Source: Pelecanus crispus (taxonomy: Eukaryota; Chordata; Aves; Pelecaniformes; Pelecanidae). Taken from it: a stretch of 64,000 nt of DNA. Below are positions 12,031-23,850 of this stretch, one piece after another. Every line of letters starts with the position of its first letter. Position 1 is the stretch's first letter. The DNA is taken from positions 6,394,511 to 6,458,510 of the forward strand of contig NC_134659.1 of NCBI RefSeq assembly GCF_030463565.1, in the 5' to 3' direction. The notes under the pieces are model-generated. The model saw only the letters and a list, made by a program, of their open reading frames with translations. It had not been told where the DNA came from and did not search any database. The translations under genes were made by a program, and so were the position numbers.

Positions 12031-14265
12031 GTTCATTCTTTTATACATTTATTTATAAAACAGTAGTAAAATTTTTTAATCAGAGCACAGTGCATTAAAA
12101 AAAAGAAAAGTAAAACAAACAAAAAAAAACCCAAAAGATTTTTTTTTAAAAAAAAAATCCACAACGGTTTACTCACGGCCGGGGGAGATGACGCGTCTCG
12201 TGCGGAGCAGCGGCCGGTCCTCTGCCCGCCGGCGCCAGGAGCGGGGCACGGAGCAGGCACGCACCCCAGCCAGCCCCGCACGTGCCGCGTACCAGCGAGG
12301 GCCCTACGGCCACGACAACCCCAAGCGAGCGGGGATCTCGTACGCCCACCCTGAAGCACCTGTGCAGACCCTTCGGTGCCCGCAGACCCGCAGATCACCC
12401 ACGTCTGTAGGTACTCGGCACGGCGTATGGAGTGCCGCCGCCCTGCCAGGGGGGATGATTCTCCTTACAGGCGCTAATGGCAGCGCGTGAAGGATGCCAA
12501 GGCCTCCTGTGAACATGCGGGGCGAAGCAGCCCCAAACCCGCCAGCGCATGTCCCGGTGCCCCTCGCCCGGCGCCCCGAGGTCCCCTCCGCTCCCTTCCC
12601 TGCACCCCTGCAGGGCAGCAGCCAGACCCTGCCCTGCCCCAGCGCTCCAGGACACCTCCGCCGCTCCAGGACACCTCCACCGTGTCCTCCCTCTTCCTTT
12701 CCCCCTCTCCTCCCCACCTTCTGCACTTCCTCACACCCTCACGTCTGACAGGCACCTCCCCGGGGGTGCACCGGGGCTGTCCCCCACCTCACAATCCCAA
12801 ATCCAGCCACGATGACGGAGCAAGCCTGTCCCTTCCTGGCTGGGCTCTCCCCTCACAGTCCCAGTCCCGTGATATCCCCCACCCTTGGTCCAGGACAGGG
12901 TGCACCCAGTGACCCCCATCCCCGCACGGGCTCCCGTACACCCAGCCACAGCTCCCACGGCCCGGGGTGGGGATGCAGTGCTATAGCGTGGGACCACTAA
13001 GGGGTCTCCGCTCCCCAGCCTTCCCCGTGCTCCCCTTCAGGCTTTACAACAAATTTGTGCAGTATTTTCCCTGGGAACAGCATCCCCCTGCCCTGCGCAG
13101 CTCCTTCCCCACCACCAGCCAGGCTGAGGAGGCAGAAGATGATGCAGAGCCCAAAGCAGCTCCCCGTCACCGAGCCATCCCGGCTGGGGAACGAGCTGGC
13201 GACGCTGGAAGAGAAATAAACCCCGGGGGCCAAAGGCAGAGAGCGGCAGCTTACGTTTGGCAATTGGTACAAACTGTCCCCTGGTCCCTGGCCAGAGCTT
13301 GAACCTCCACACCCAGGTGTGGGGCAGGACATCTGCTTTCAACAAGTATCCCCAAAAAAAAAGTGTAAAACCCCTTTATCCTTCTACCTGAAGAGCCACA
13401 GCTTGGCATTACGGGGCAGAGGCACCCCTGTGGGGGTGCCTCGAGGGAGGCTGGAGGTCTCTTGTCCAGAGGCCAGCGAGGTTTTGGGGTGGTGAGTGCT
13501 GCCAAACCCCAAAGAGGGGTCCCCCTGCAAGGTGGGGGTCATAGCCGGGGGCTGACCAAGCATCAAACACCCCGTCCCAGCCATTTCGGAAGCCCTCAAC
13601 ATCCACCCCAATTCGTAGCCTCAGACCCAGCTCATTCGGACAACACCCCCAGTGCCCCGTGAATTAACTTGCTCCAATTAAGCACCTCTTCTCCCTCCAG
13701 CCCTGCAACCCGGAGAGGCAGCGGGTGCTCCGAGGAAGGAGGAACCGTGAAGGATGTGGCACTGTGAAGCATCCGTGGGGCTCGGAGGCCACTGCTGGGG
13801 AAGACACCCTGGGGATGTGGGCTCCCGGAGCGGGGTGGCAAGGAGGCAGCAAGCCAGACAAAAAGCTCTGAGCGTCGTCCCTCTCCTCTCCTCGCAGGGA
13901 CTCGATGGCTCCTGCCCGCTCCGGCTCCGGGCCAGCGCCCTGGGGAAGGGGGACAGTCCGGGAGGGTTTCACTGAAAGGCAAAGCAGCCAAGATCACAAC
14001 CCCAGGCTGGGGAATCTGCAGTCAGGCCAACGCCACGGCAAGCCAAGAAGGTCTGCTCCAGCTCCTGGCAAAAAAAAGCTTGCGAAAGACACAGCAGTAC
14101 CCGGCGAGCCTTGATCCGAGACCCCCGTTGCATAGAGAAAAGGTACTCCTACGTAGATTCAAGTGCGCGGCAGGACGGGCTCCTCCTGCGAGAAGAGTGC
14201 CCTGTAACTTCACTAACCAAACCTGAAGGTCCAGTCCTCGCCCCCAGCGTCGGAGCAGCTCCTCG
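12031..14265 (-). other. TFEB: TFEB 3' UTR (probable) with poly(A) signal
   Basis: This follows the TFEB stop codon at 14268-14266. An AATAAA on the minus strand (TTTATT at plus 12048-12053) is the first good poly(A) hexamer in an AT-rich end block, implying a ~2.2-kb 3' UTR. No competing gene is visible inside. The exact cleavage site is inferred. Confidence 0.55.
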
Positions 14266-17200
14266 TCACAGCATTTCTGCATCCTCCATGCTGAAGCTGC
14301 TCCGGCGACTGCTGGCCTTGGAGGCCTCCGGGGACATGGCCGAGAACAGGGGGTCAGAGGCCAGAGGCAGCATGGTGTCCTGCATCAGCATCAAGTCCAG
14401 CTCCTTCTTGGATAGGGATGGGAAGGAAGCGCTGTGGCCGGGCTCCAGGCTGTCTGGGAAGCCCCGGGAGCCGTCGTCGAAGCTCAGGCTGTGGGTAAAG
14501 TCCAGCTGGTGGTAGGGGGACTGGGGTGGCAGAGGCAGGGCCGGCTGCGGCTGTGACTCAGGGTCTGGGGGTGGCAGCAGTGGCTCCAGCGTCCCCTCGT
14601 CCCCGCTGGCTTCTTGCTTGACCACTTGCTGAGCCAGCTCGGCCACGTTGACGCCCGAGGGCGAGGAGGTGGGCAGCCCGTGGACGCGTGCCTGCATCTC
14701 CAGCTCCTGCCAACAGAGCACGGGAGGTCTGTGGGGGGGACGTCACACGCGGGGGGACAGCACATGGGCACCCACGGAGGCGGCAGGGACAGAGGGACCA
14801 AGAAGCTCACAGGGAAGGAGCCCGTGGAAGAGCTGAAGGGTGGAAAATGGTGACCCATGCAAAGACGTCTGGTTTGTCTGAAGACTTTGTTCCCAGTGAC
14901 TTGACAGCCATGAGAGGGAGGAGAGCCCCTACCCGCCCCCTCGGTGGGGAAGCAGGGAGCTGCTCACCGGGCTGGAGTAGAGCGGAGGGAGGGAAAAGCA
15001 CAGGAAAGCTCACCTGGATGCGGAGCAGCAGCTGCTTATTTGTCATCTCCAGACGCCGTGAGTGATTCTCCAGGTCTCGTGACCTCTGCAAGTCCTTCTG
15101 CATCCTCTTGATGTAGTCCACAGACGCCTTCAGGATCGTCCCTTTGTTCCAGCGCACGTCTCTGCCGCGCAGGATGGAAAAAGAGATTGCCACCTGCACG
15201 CCAGCAACATGTCCCCTCACCCCTGCTCCACCAAAAAGCCCCTCTCCAAGTGTTGCCTGCCATGGGGCCGAGCATCAAGCCAGCCCACGAGACCCGCAGT
15301 TATCCCAGCCCCGCAGAAACCACAGATACGTACAGGTCATTGGCCTTGGGGATCAGCATCCCCAACTCTTTGATGCGGTCGTTGATGTTAAACCTTCGCC
15401 GCCTCTCGACTGCAGGGCGAGAAGAGAGAGAAGGCGGTGAGGAAGCAGCAAGAGCAGGAGAGGCTCCATGTCCCGCAGACCCCACTGGCCACGCTGCTGT
15501 TCCCAGCTCGCGGGGCCGGGAGCCACCGTTGTGCCCCAGCCAGACCCTCCAGAGCTGGGGGGCTCAGAATGAGAAACTTCTAGGGCCAACCCTTTGGCAC
15601 CTTGCTCCTGTCTGTCGCCCCGGCTGCTCTGACCTTCCCCCGGTGCTGCCGAGAAGGACAACGGGGTGTCTCCTGCACCACAGACATTTTGCAGAGCCGG
15701 GAAAGAGGGAGCCATGGCAGGGGGCTGTGGGGGTATTTCCTGAGGGCGAGATGGGATGGGAAGAGGGACCTGGCTCCGACAGAGGGGAACGAGGATGGAG
15801 AGCGATGGGGAAACGCCTGCAGGCGTGGGAGAGGGAAAGCTGTGCCACCCGCAGGCAGCCAGCGCCAAACTCACTCAGGTTGTGATTGTCTTTCTTCTGG
15901 CGCTCTTTCGCCAGGGCTCGGCTCTCGGCATCTGCAATGGAGACCCACAACGTCACCCGGAGGCAACAAGGCTGCATCTCGCCCCACAAGCATCCCGGGC
16001 TGGCATCGGAGCACCCCAGCATCCCCCAGAGCCCCCCCTCCCCACCTATGGGGACAGGGCAGCCCCGGCCAGTTTGGGTGCTCGCCATCGCTGCCGGCTC
16101 TGGGGCCAGGGACGTACCTGTCAGCTCTCTCTTCTGGGTGAGGTCGGCGGGGCAGGAGCTGCTGGTGACACCTACGAGAGAGGCCGTCACCTGGGGGTCC
16201 CCGCTATAGACGTTCATGTGACTGCTGGACATCGGCAGCTGAAAAACAGAGGGACGGGCGGGTTAGCTCCATCCGGGGCCACGGGACTGGGGTTCAAGCT
16301 CAGCTGCTTGGCCTCTGGGATGCGAGTGTGTAGCCCAGGCAGGTGTAATTGTCTTCCTGGGCCCTTAAAACAGCTATAATCAGAGCAGCAAAGAAAACAG
16401 GACTTCAAAGGGTGCAGCTGATCCCCTCCCACGGCCAGCATCTAAAATAGGGCAGATGAATCACATCCGAGAAGGGCCCGGCAGGTTGAATCCCACTGGG
16501 AGGCACAAGCTGGCATATGGATCCGACCCAGGAGACAGTGCCGCTCCAAGCGAGCTTCTGGCTGGGAAACCTCTCCCGGCACCAACGTCCCCTCGCGCTG
16601 CAGTGGATGCTTGGTCCCTCCCCGCACCCCTCTCCCATCCCTCCGGCTTTTTATAAGGGCTCCCAACTGGCATTAAAGAGGAAAAAAAGCTGAAGAACTG
16701 GCTCAGTTGTTCTCCCTTTTGCTCTGTTGCAGAAGGGAGATCTTGCCGCCTCCTTCCCCCCAGCCCCCGCTCCCCAGGGACATCCGTCCCCGGGACAAGG
16801 CTGGATTGGGCTGGCACCCGGGCATCGCTGCAGGGATGCGGCAGCAGGACAGGTCCCCTCCGTGCCATCTCCGCCCCTGCAAGCAGGGCTGCGGGACCCC
16901 CGGGACCCCCTCCCTCCCGCAGCTCGGGGTCTGATCTCTTCCGAACGCGCATCAGAGACTCACCGTGTTGGGCATGTGGACTTCAGGGTTCATATAGCCC
17001 AAAACGTCATCCAAGCGCATGATGTCATCAATGACCTCATCAAACTGAAAGGGAAAAGCGTAAGGTGCCAATGGGCTTCTCTGCCCTTTCCAGCACCTTT
17101 GCCTCCCCCAGCAGCTCGGTGGCACCTCCTCACCTCCCGCTCGGGATTGGAGCCGATGTTGAGCATGGCCATGGGGCTGTTGGGCGCACTGTTGCCCGCC

Positions 17201-17659
17201 GAGGAGGACATGACGTGGCCAGGTCGGACGCCGGGGGACGCAGCCGGGGGTGGCTTGGGAGAGTGGCTGACGGGGCTGACGTGGGCAGCGAACTTGTTCC
17301 CGTAGGTTTCGGAGAGATAAGCCTGAACCTTCTTGTCCCGCGACTTCTGCAGGTGGTACGTGGTGGGGTTCTCCAGGTAGGACTGGACCTGCAAGGAGAC
17401 AAACGTCAGGGAGCTCCCAGGCCCCCTGAGCCCCGCGGCAGGGGGGACACCCCCAGCACTGTACCTTGAGGACCTCTCCGGGCACGGGCGGTGGGGACTG
17501 GTAGTGGACGGGGGTGTTGATGGCCGGGGTGGAGGCCACCGGCATCCGCTGCTGCTGCACGTAGTTCATCATCATCTGCTGCTGCATGCGCTCCCTCTCG
17601 GCCTCCTGCTGCGCTTGCTGCTTCATCAGCTCCATCCGCAGGCCGATGCGGGACGCCAT
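14266..17659 (-). CDS. TFEB: Transcription factor EB (MiT/TFE bHLH-Zip)
   Basis: TFEB enters the nucleus when mTORC1 is low and activates lysosome and autophagy genes at CLEAR E-boxes. Coding exons: 17659-17465, 17388-17134, 17044-16964, 16238-16118, 15931-15875, 15409-15334, 15161-15014 and 14706-14266. All have GT/AG borders and joined frames, giving 457 aa (human 476). Visible: start [15 protein letters not shown] (Rag/mTORC1-binding N-terminus); NSPMAML with Ser136 (human S142); TSSSCPADL with Ser205 (human S211, 14-3-3 site); basic region [19 protein letters not shown] at about 228-246; helix-loop-helix to about 290; leucine zipper to about 325; Ser-rich tail [14 protein letters not shown]. 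The human poly-Gln stretch is absent (QQQRMPVAS instead). The start fits because the preceding acceptor at 17709 leaves a short 5' leader. The protein looks intact; identity is near certain. Confidence 0.97.
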
Positions 17660-17709
17660 GGTGCAGCGGGGGGGTGGGACGCGGGCGCCCGCCGGGCACG
17701 GAGGTGACC
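17660..17709 (-). other. TFEB: TFEB 5' UTR part of exon 2
   Basis: A CTCTCAG acceptor ends at 17710 on the minus strand and leaves a 50-nt GC-rich leader before the ATG at 17659. The first exon must therefore lie upstream. Confidence 0.75.
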
Positions 17710-17973
17710 CTGAGAGGAGGACACGGCACATCAGGAACAGCCTCGTTTGCAGCGGGGAAACTGAGGCACGGGGAGGGAGCAGACACCCCGGAGCACCTGT
17801 ACCAGCTGGTGACTAAGCCGGGACGATCGCCCTAACGCCGGCCGGCCGGGTCTGCCCTCCTGCCGCAGCTCCCCGTCACGCCACCACTCTCCCTGGGGAC
17901 AGCCGGGGCACCGTGCGGGGACGGGGAGGGCGGGGAGCAGCTGGGGCCCCACGCCTGGCGAGCGTGGACTCAC

Positions 17974-18110
17974 GTACCGCCGGGTTCAGCCGGAGCTGAA
18001 CCAACTTGAGCCACCAACTTCCAAAACACCGGAACAAACCAAGACGGGCCAGGAAGAGCCAGAGCCCGGGAGCGGAGCGAAAGGGAAAGAGAAAGCAAGG
18101 GAAGAGCAGG
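17974..18110 (-). other. TFEB: possible proximal TFEB non-coding first exon
   Basis: On the minus strand a pyrimidine-rich tract (CTTTCTCTTTCCCTTTCGC) is followed by about 100 nt of mixed sequence and a good donor, GTAC|GTGAGT, at 17974. It lies about 260 bp above the exon 2 acceptor. The start is a guess. TFEB is known in mammals to use several alternative 5' exons. Confidence 0.3.
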
Positions 18111-21100
18111 AAGAAAAGGCCAGCGGGTGCCAGGAGCTAGGGGCAGGGTTTAACCCTCAGCCCGGCTGCCCCGAAACCTCAGCTCCAGCGCGGGACGAAC
18201 AACGCGGCTTCTGTGCGGGGCCAGCACGCGAGCGCAGAGGCGGGGGGGAGGCGTGCGAGGCCCCCGCACTGCACAGACCGGCCCTTGTTCCCCCATACAA
18301 AGGGGACGGCGGCCCGTGGAGGGCGGGGAGAGGATGCTGGGGCGAGGGGAGCTGCCCTACCCGGGCTCTCCGGGGCACGACCATGGCTCTCCAGTTGCCC
18401 ACACAGGGCTGGGTTGGGGATGCGGGAGATGCCGTGCGGGATGGGGGTCTGGACCACAGCATCTGCAGGGCGGGAGGTGAAGCGGAGCACAGGACCCAAA
18501 GCAAACGCTGCCAGGGGAACAGGCGGGAGCCAAGCACCCGGGGTTTGCTCTGCGGCAGCATAGCCAGACAAATCCGGAGGGTTGCGCTATTTAAATACAA
18601 TGTGTAATCGCAGACAAAGGGGCCAGGGTGGATACAACACACCGGGGTTTCGGCGAGGCATCTGATACACAGTGCCACGCGATATCCTAAGGGGGAAATT
18701 AAATCAAGCCAGCATGGACAGAAATACGATTACATGGATCAAGAGCCAGCTATTGAACGGCAAGAGGAAGGTAATTAATTAGACATGGTGGCCCGTCTAA
18801 AGGGGGATGGGAGAAGAGGAGCCTGGGACAGTTATCAATCGGAGCTTCGTTAAGACAGCTGTCGCAAACGGCCTTAGAGGAGGGCACAGGGGGATGTTGG
18901 AGACGAGCAACAGCAGAGCCCTGGGAAAGGACCCAGCGATGCTGGGGACAGCCCACAGCGGGTGAAACAAGGCTGAAGGGGGACAAGTCACAGCTGATGC
19001 ACAGGGGAGACGTAATAACCCCAAATATTGAGCTCAGGGTGAGAGGAAAAGCCGTCAAGAGCCGCGAGGAGATGGGATGAGCCATCGCGGCATGGAGGGA
19101 CTGGCCGTGCTTTGCAAACCCAGCTCACGCCACGCAGCCCGGGCACGGCCAGGGCAGGAACGGGGAAAGGCGCTGGGGCCCCACGAGACAGATGGTTTTG
19201 GGGGGCTTCCCGCACCAGGGGAGAACGGGAAAGGGATTTCAAGCCGCGCACGGGAAACTTTGCAGTCAGCACCCATGTTTGCAAGCAAGCAGCCACCCAT
19301 GGCCCTACAAAGCACCGCGAGCAGCAGCAGGGCTGAGCGCGCCCCGTGGGTGACTGCACGGGGACCCTGGCTCGATGGTGCAGGGTGGGGGAACAGGACG
19401 GGGAGGAGGAGGAAGCCGGAGCGGCTGGCACCTCAGGCGCCGGGGAAACCTGGTTTCGAGGGTGAGGAGGGAGCTGCCTCGCTGCAGAGCCGGGGGGATC
19501 CGGGCTCTTCTCAGGAAGGACAGCTGGTACATGGGGGCAGGACGGCGCCATGTGAAGCGTGCCGAGGCATAGCCACCCACATCACGGCACCCACTCACCC
19601 CCGCTGGCCCCAGTCCCACCACCCTGCCCGGCTGCAGGATCCCCCCGGCTGCCCCTTTATAGGAGACAGGGGCGGGGGGAGCCAACAGCGCTGCCCTCTC
19701 CCTCAGGAAACTCCCAAGAAGGGGAGCTGCCGAGGATGAGGATGGGGAAGGGTGGCCAGAGCCGGGCCAGATAAGGAGAGGGGGGAAATTAGGTCAGGTT
19801 TAAAATAACCTGCTTGGTTCTGCTTGGCTTCCCCCCCCCGCCCCCTGAAACACGAAGCAGCTTCTGCTTTCGCTCTGAGTCAGCCCCGGCCGGAGGCCGG
19901 TGGGCGGGAGGGAGGCAGCCGGCGGTGGGAAAGGATGGGGACCCGGCCGCGGTGCAGGCACCCCACCCCGGGGGCCGTGTCCCACCCTGGGGATGCATCC
20001 CACCATCCCTTGGTCCAGGGGGGCAGAAATAAAGCACGCGGCTCCATCCGGGATGTGTGTCACGTCTGGGAAGGCGAAAGATGTTAGCATCCCGGAAAAA
20101 GCACACCCAGCGGCTCTCCCACCGAGCCGGAGCCATCCCCATGCCAGGGGCAGCCCCAGCCTGGGAGGGGACCCCGGCGAGGGTCCATCCTGGGGCACGG
20201 GCAGCAGCTTGCCCGGCTCCGAGCGGGCAGCACGGCCAGCCAGGGCATGCCCGGGCATTGGGTTTCGTGGCGGGCGCTGCCAGGGCACCTGCTGGGGACA
20301 CGTCCCCATCGGTCACGGAGAGGGAAGAGCAGAGGAGGGGAGGGAGGAAGGTGGTGGGAGGCCCAGGGTGGACGATGGAGCAACCAGAAGGGGTTGGCGA
20401 GGGAGACGAGGGGCTGAAGGGTGGGAAGGCACAAGCGAGCAGGGAAAGGCTGGACGGCCCCGGCAGCTCTCCACATCCCAACTCCACCTTTCCTGTCTGA
20501 AGAGCGGGGACCGGCGGCAGGGGGGACACAGGGTGGCTTTTCCATGCCCGGAGCAGCCGGTACCCAGGTGGGTCCTTGACCCCCTGCCCGTAGCACGGGG
20601 TGCGCTGCCCATCGCTGCCCATCGGCAGGAGAAGCCACGGAGCCGGGCTGATCCTGACCCCGGCTGCAGCCCCCAGCTCCACGGCAGAGCCCAAGGACCG
20701 GCCCAGGATCGAGCCAGGAACGCAGGGAAAAGGGACCGATTTCCCAAAGGAAACTCTACCTATGCTCCAAAAACACCATGACCCTGCCCCTGCCTTGGAG
20801 TGGGGGGAAAAGCTAATCCCACTTTGTTGCAGGATCGCATCCTAAAGCCAGAGCAGCTCTTTGAGTGAAAACCTCCCCGGGTGCTGGAGAGCGGGGGGCT
20901 CCGTCAGCGCCTGGGGGCTGTCCAGGCACCGGCCGTGCCCCACCACCGCACACCAGACCCACTGCTGGGACAACGCGCAGGGCCGGAGCCAGGGAATTAA
21001 TCTCCCTTCAAAACATCTCTGCTGCTATTTAGCGACACGGTTATTTCTGGACCTTTCTTGCTTTTCTTCTGGGGGTGTTATTTCATCAAGAGCCCAACGC

Positions 21101-23499
21101 ACTCCCCCCGCGCCGGGGCGGCACTCAGGGGTGGCTGCAGCTGGAGGATCCCCAGTGGCACCCAGAGCTGCCGTCACCCTCGCTCGTCCCCCGCAGGACT
21201 TTGCACAGCCCCGAGCTGTCCCCCGTCCCCGCGGGGAGCCCAGCAGCCCTGCAACCCAGGCTGCGACAGCCGGTGGCACGGGGTCGGCTGCTCAGCAACC
21301 GCCGGTACTTTCTGGAGTGACATCGGGTGCTGCTCCGCAACGCACGGGGCCAGGCTGCCGCTGGACCCGCTGCGAGAGCCGGCGGGGGGCACCCAGTGCC
21401 TCCCCAAAGGGAGAAAACACCCGGAGCCGCACCGCCATCCCCGTGCCCACGCGGCACCCCGCCGCCTCCTCCCCGCGCGCATCGCTGCGCCCAGGTGCGG
21501 GTTCGAAATAAAAACTGCCGTGAGGCAGTTTCCAGATTTAGCCCCTGCGAAATACAGGGGGATCGCGTTACCCTCCCTGGGCAGCCCGCGGGGAAGCGGC
21601 ACCCGCTCTGCCTGTCCTGCCTGCAACGTACGGGCACCCACACGCACTCCGCAAATGCACCACATCTGCCGCCCACCCCTTCGAAAGCCGGAGGGAGAAG
21701 AGGGGAGCGATGCCCCCGCTCAGCCCCAGAGACGGAGCTGAGAACCCCCAAAACTCATCGCACCAAGGAGCCACCGGCCCAGTCCCACTCCCTCGCGTGT
21801 GTTTATTTCCCGGTCGATTGTGGCCGTTTATGAGCGGAAAAATCAATCGGCAGCTTGAGCCAGGAGCGGGGACCCCCGGGGAAGGAGGGGAGCCGGGGTG
21901 GGGGCCGTGCCGCCCACCCACCCGCCACTCTGGGCCGCTTCATTGACAACCAAGAGAGCAGCGAAAAGGCAAGGCAGAAGAAAGAAGTGAAAACAGATCC
22001 GCTTCTTGCTTCTGGCAGCGAGCGTCCACCGAGCCTTCCTTCCTTGTTTTGCTTTTTCAAATGCTGTGCGGGGGGGAGGGACGCGGGGCTGGCGAGCAAG
22101 GGACCCCGGTGCACCCCACCCGGGCAGGGCGAAGCACCCACTACTGTTTCGGGGCAGGCAGCAGCTGGCTGGGTCCAGGCAGCCGGGAGCCCCGGCGGTG
22201 TTTGCTCTGCACCCAGATTTGCTCTGACGGCACCGAGCTGCCATCCTGCCGGGGAACCCCCAAAGCCACCCCACGGGTGCCCGGGGACGGGCTCCGCTGC
22301 CACCCCGCTGCGTGGGGAAGGGGGACGACGGCGCAGGGGTTACCTGGTTGTGGGACGGTGGGGCCAGGGTGTTCTCCAGGCGCTGGGGCCAGCAGGTTGC
22401 TGCTCCTCCGTGCTCCTCGCTGGGACCAGCCCCGCTCCTGCGCCAGCCCTGCGTTTCCTCATTTTCACGACCCTGCTTTTAATGTGGCAGCAGCCACACG
22501 GGGTGCAGGCGGGGGAAGTTGCAAAAACCCTCCAAACCTGCTTGAAAAACCTCCAAACCTGCTTGCTTTTCTCACTGCGACACAGGAGTTAGCAACTGAG
22601 CTGAGAAAAAGCGTGGCAAAAACAGATGTAGGCGCTGCCACCGGGCTCTCTGGGGTGCTGGAGCCCAGGCTGGGTCTGCCCCATCGCATCCCCTCGGGAG
22701 CTGCTGGCAGAGTGGCTGCAGTGCTGCCTGCGGTGACATCCCTGCCTGAAAATACACAGAGGGACAAAAGCTGTCCCTTGTCCCTCCGGGGGACATGGCA
22801 CGCAGGGATCCCTCGCACTCTGCGTGCCTGGAGCGGGTGCAGAGCAAGCAGCAGCGTTACGCAGCCGGATCCGGCCCCGCACGCTGCTGGGCAGCACGCT
22901 GGGTCCCTCCGGCACCCACAGCCTGTCCTCGCCAGGTCAGCGATGCCAGTGCTGGCCGGGACCAACCAGGATGGCGATGGCAAAGCCAAGGGGATGCCAA
23001 GGACGCCTGCGTGACACCCCACGCAGCTGGCACAGTGCCGGGCACCCCCCCATGCCCCCGTTATGCAAAGCCGCCGTGCACCACATCCCCTCTGCAGCCA
23101 TGCTGGGTGTGCCAGCGTCTCACAAGGGCACCGCAGCACCTCCCCGTGCACCCGGAGCGCACCAAGTTCCCCCGCTGCCCTGCCAGGGAAGCCCCCCCGG
23201 TCCGGGCTGGCGAGCCGCTGCCGTGCCACCCCGCCAGCAACGCGGCTGGCACCCATCCGCTCCCGCGCAGCTGGGACCGGCCCCGCGGCCTCTCCCGTAG
23301 GGCGCTCGCCCTGACTTGGCAAGGCCACCGCAGGGGTGATTTATGCCATGCCAGCGTACCCGCGGCGTCAGGGGTCGGGTAACACCGGCACCCAGTGGGA
23401 AGAAGGCTAGAGTCCTTCATCTTCATCGGCACGTGGAGGAACGCGGTGCCGCGGCTGGCAGCTCCAGAAAGGGGCAGTGGGACAGGGTCCGGCCCGGGG

Positions 23500-23645
23500 T
23501 ATTAGGAAGGGATTCCTCACCACGAGGGTGGCCAAACCCAGGCATCAGAGCAACCTCCATCCTTGGAGACCCCGATCTAACGCCAATGTTGGCCACGCTC
23601 GGGGCTGGACCAGAGGCTCCAGAGGTCCCATCCAGCCTCCGCCCC
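23500..23645 (+). mobile_element. CR1: diverged CR1 3' fragment
   Basis: GTATTAGGAAGGGATTCCTC, CCTCCATCCTTGGAGACC and CTCCAGAGGTCCCATCCAGC occur in the order and spacing of a CR1 3' region in sense orientation. The middle is degraded. Confidence 0.6.
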
Positions 23646-23740
23646 TCTGGGATGAGGATGGGGTGGTGGGAAAGGGGGAGATGGCCCCGTTTCCAACCCC
23701 AGAGAGCAAGAGTGCCCTCCCCATCACCCACGCCACAGGC

Positions 23741-23850
23741 AGGAGGTGGGTCAGGCAGGAGGTGGGTCAGGCAGGAGATGATGGGTCAGGCAGGAGATGA
23801 TGGGTCAGGCAGGAGATGATGGGTCAGGCAGGAGATGGGTCAGGCAGGTG
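23741..23850. repeat. short ~16-20-bp tandem repeat
   Basis: Six or so copies of GGGTCAGGCAGGAGATGAT or the shorter GGGTCAGGCAGGAGGT form, nearly identical to each other, which suggests recent slippage. Confidence 0.85.

Noticed and set aside
19900-20781. 293-aa plus-strand open frame
   Set aside because: GC-driven frame in TFEB upstream DNA, Pro/Gly/Arg-rich with no domain; overlapping open frames exist on both strands.
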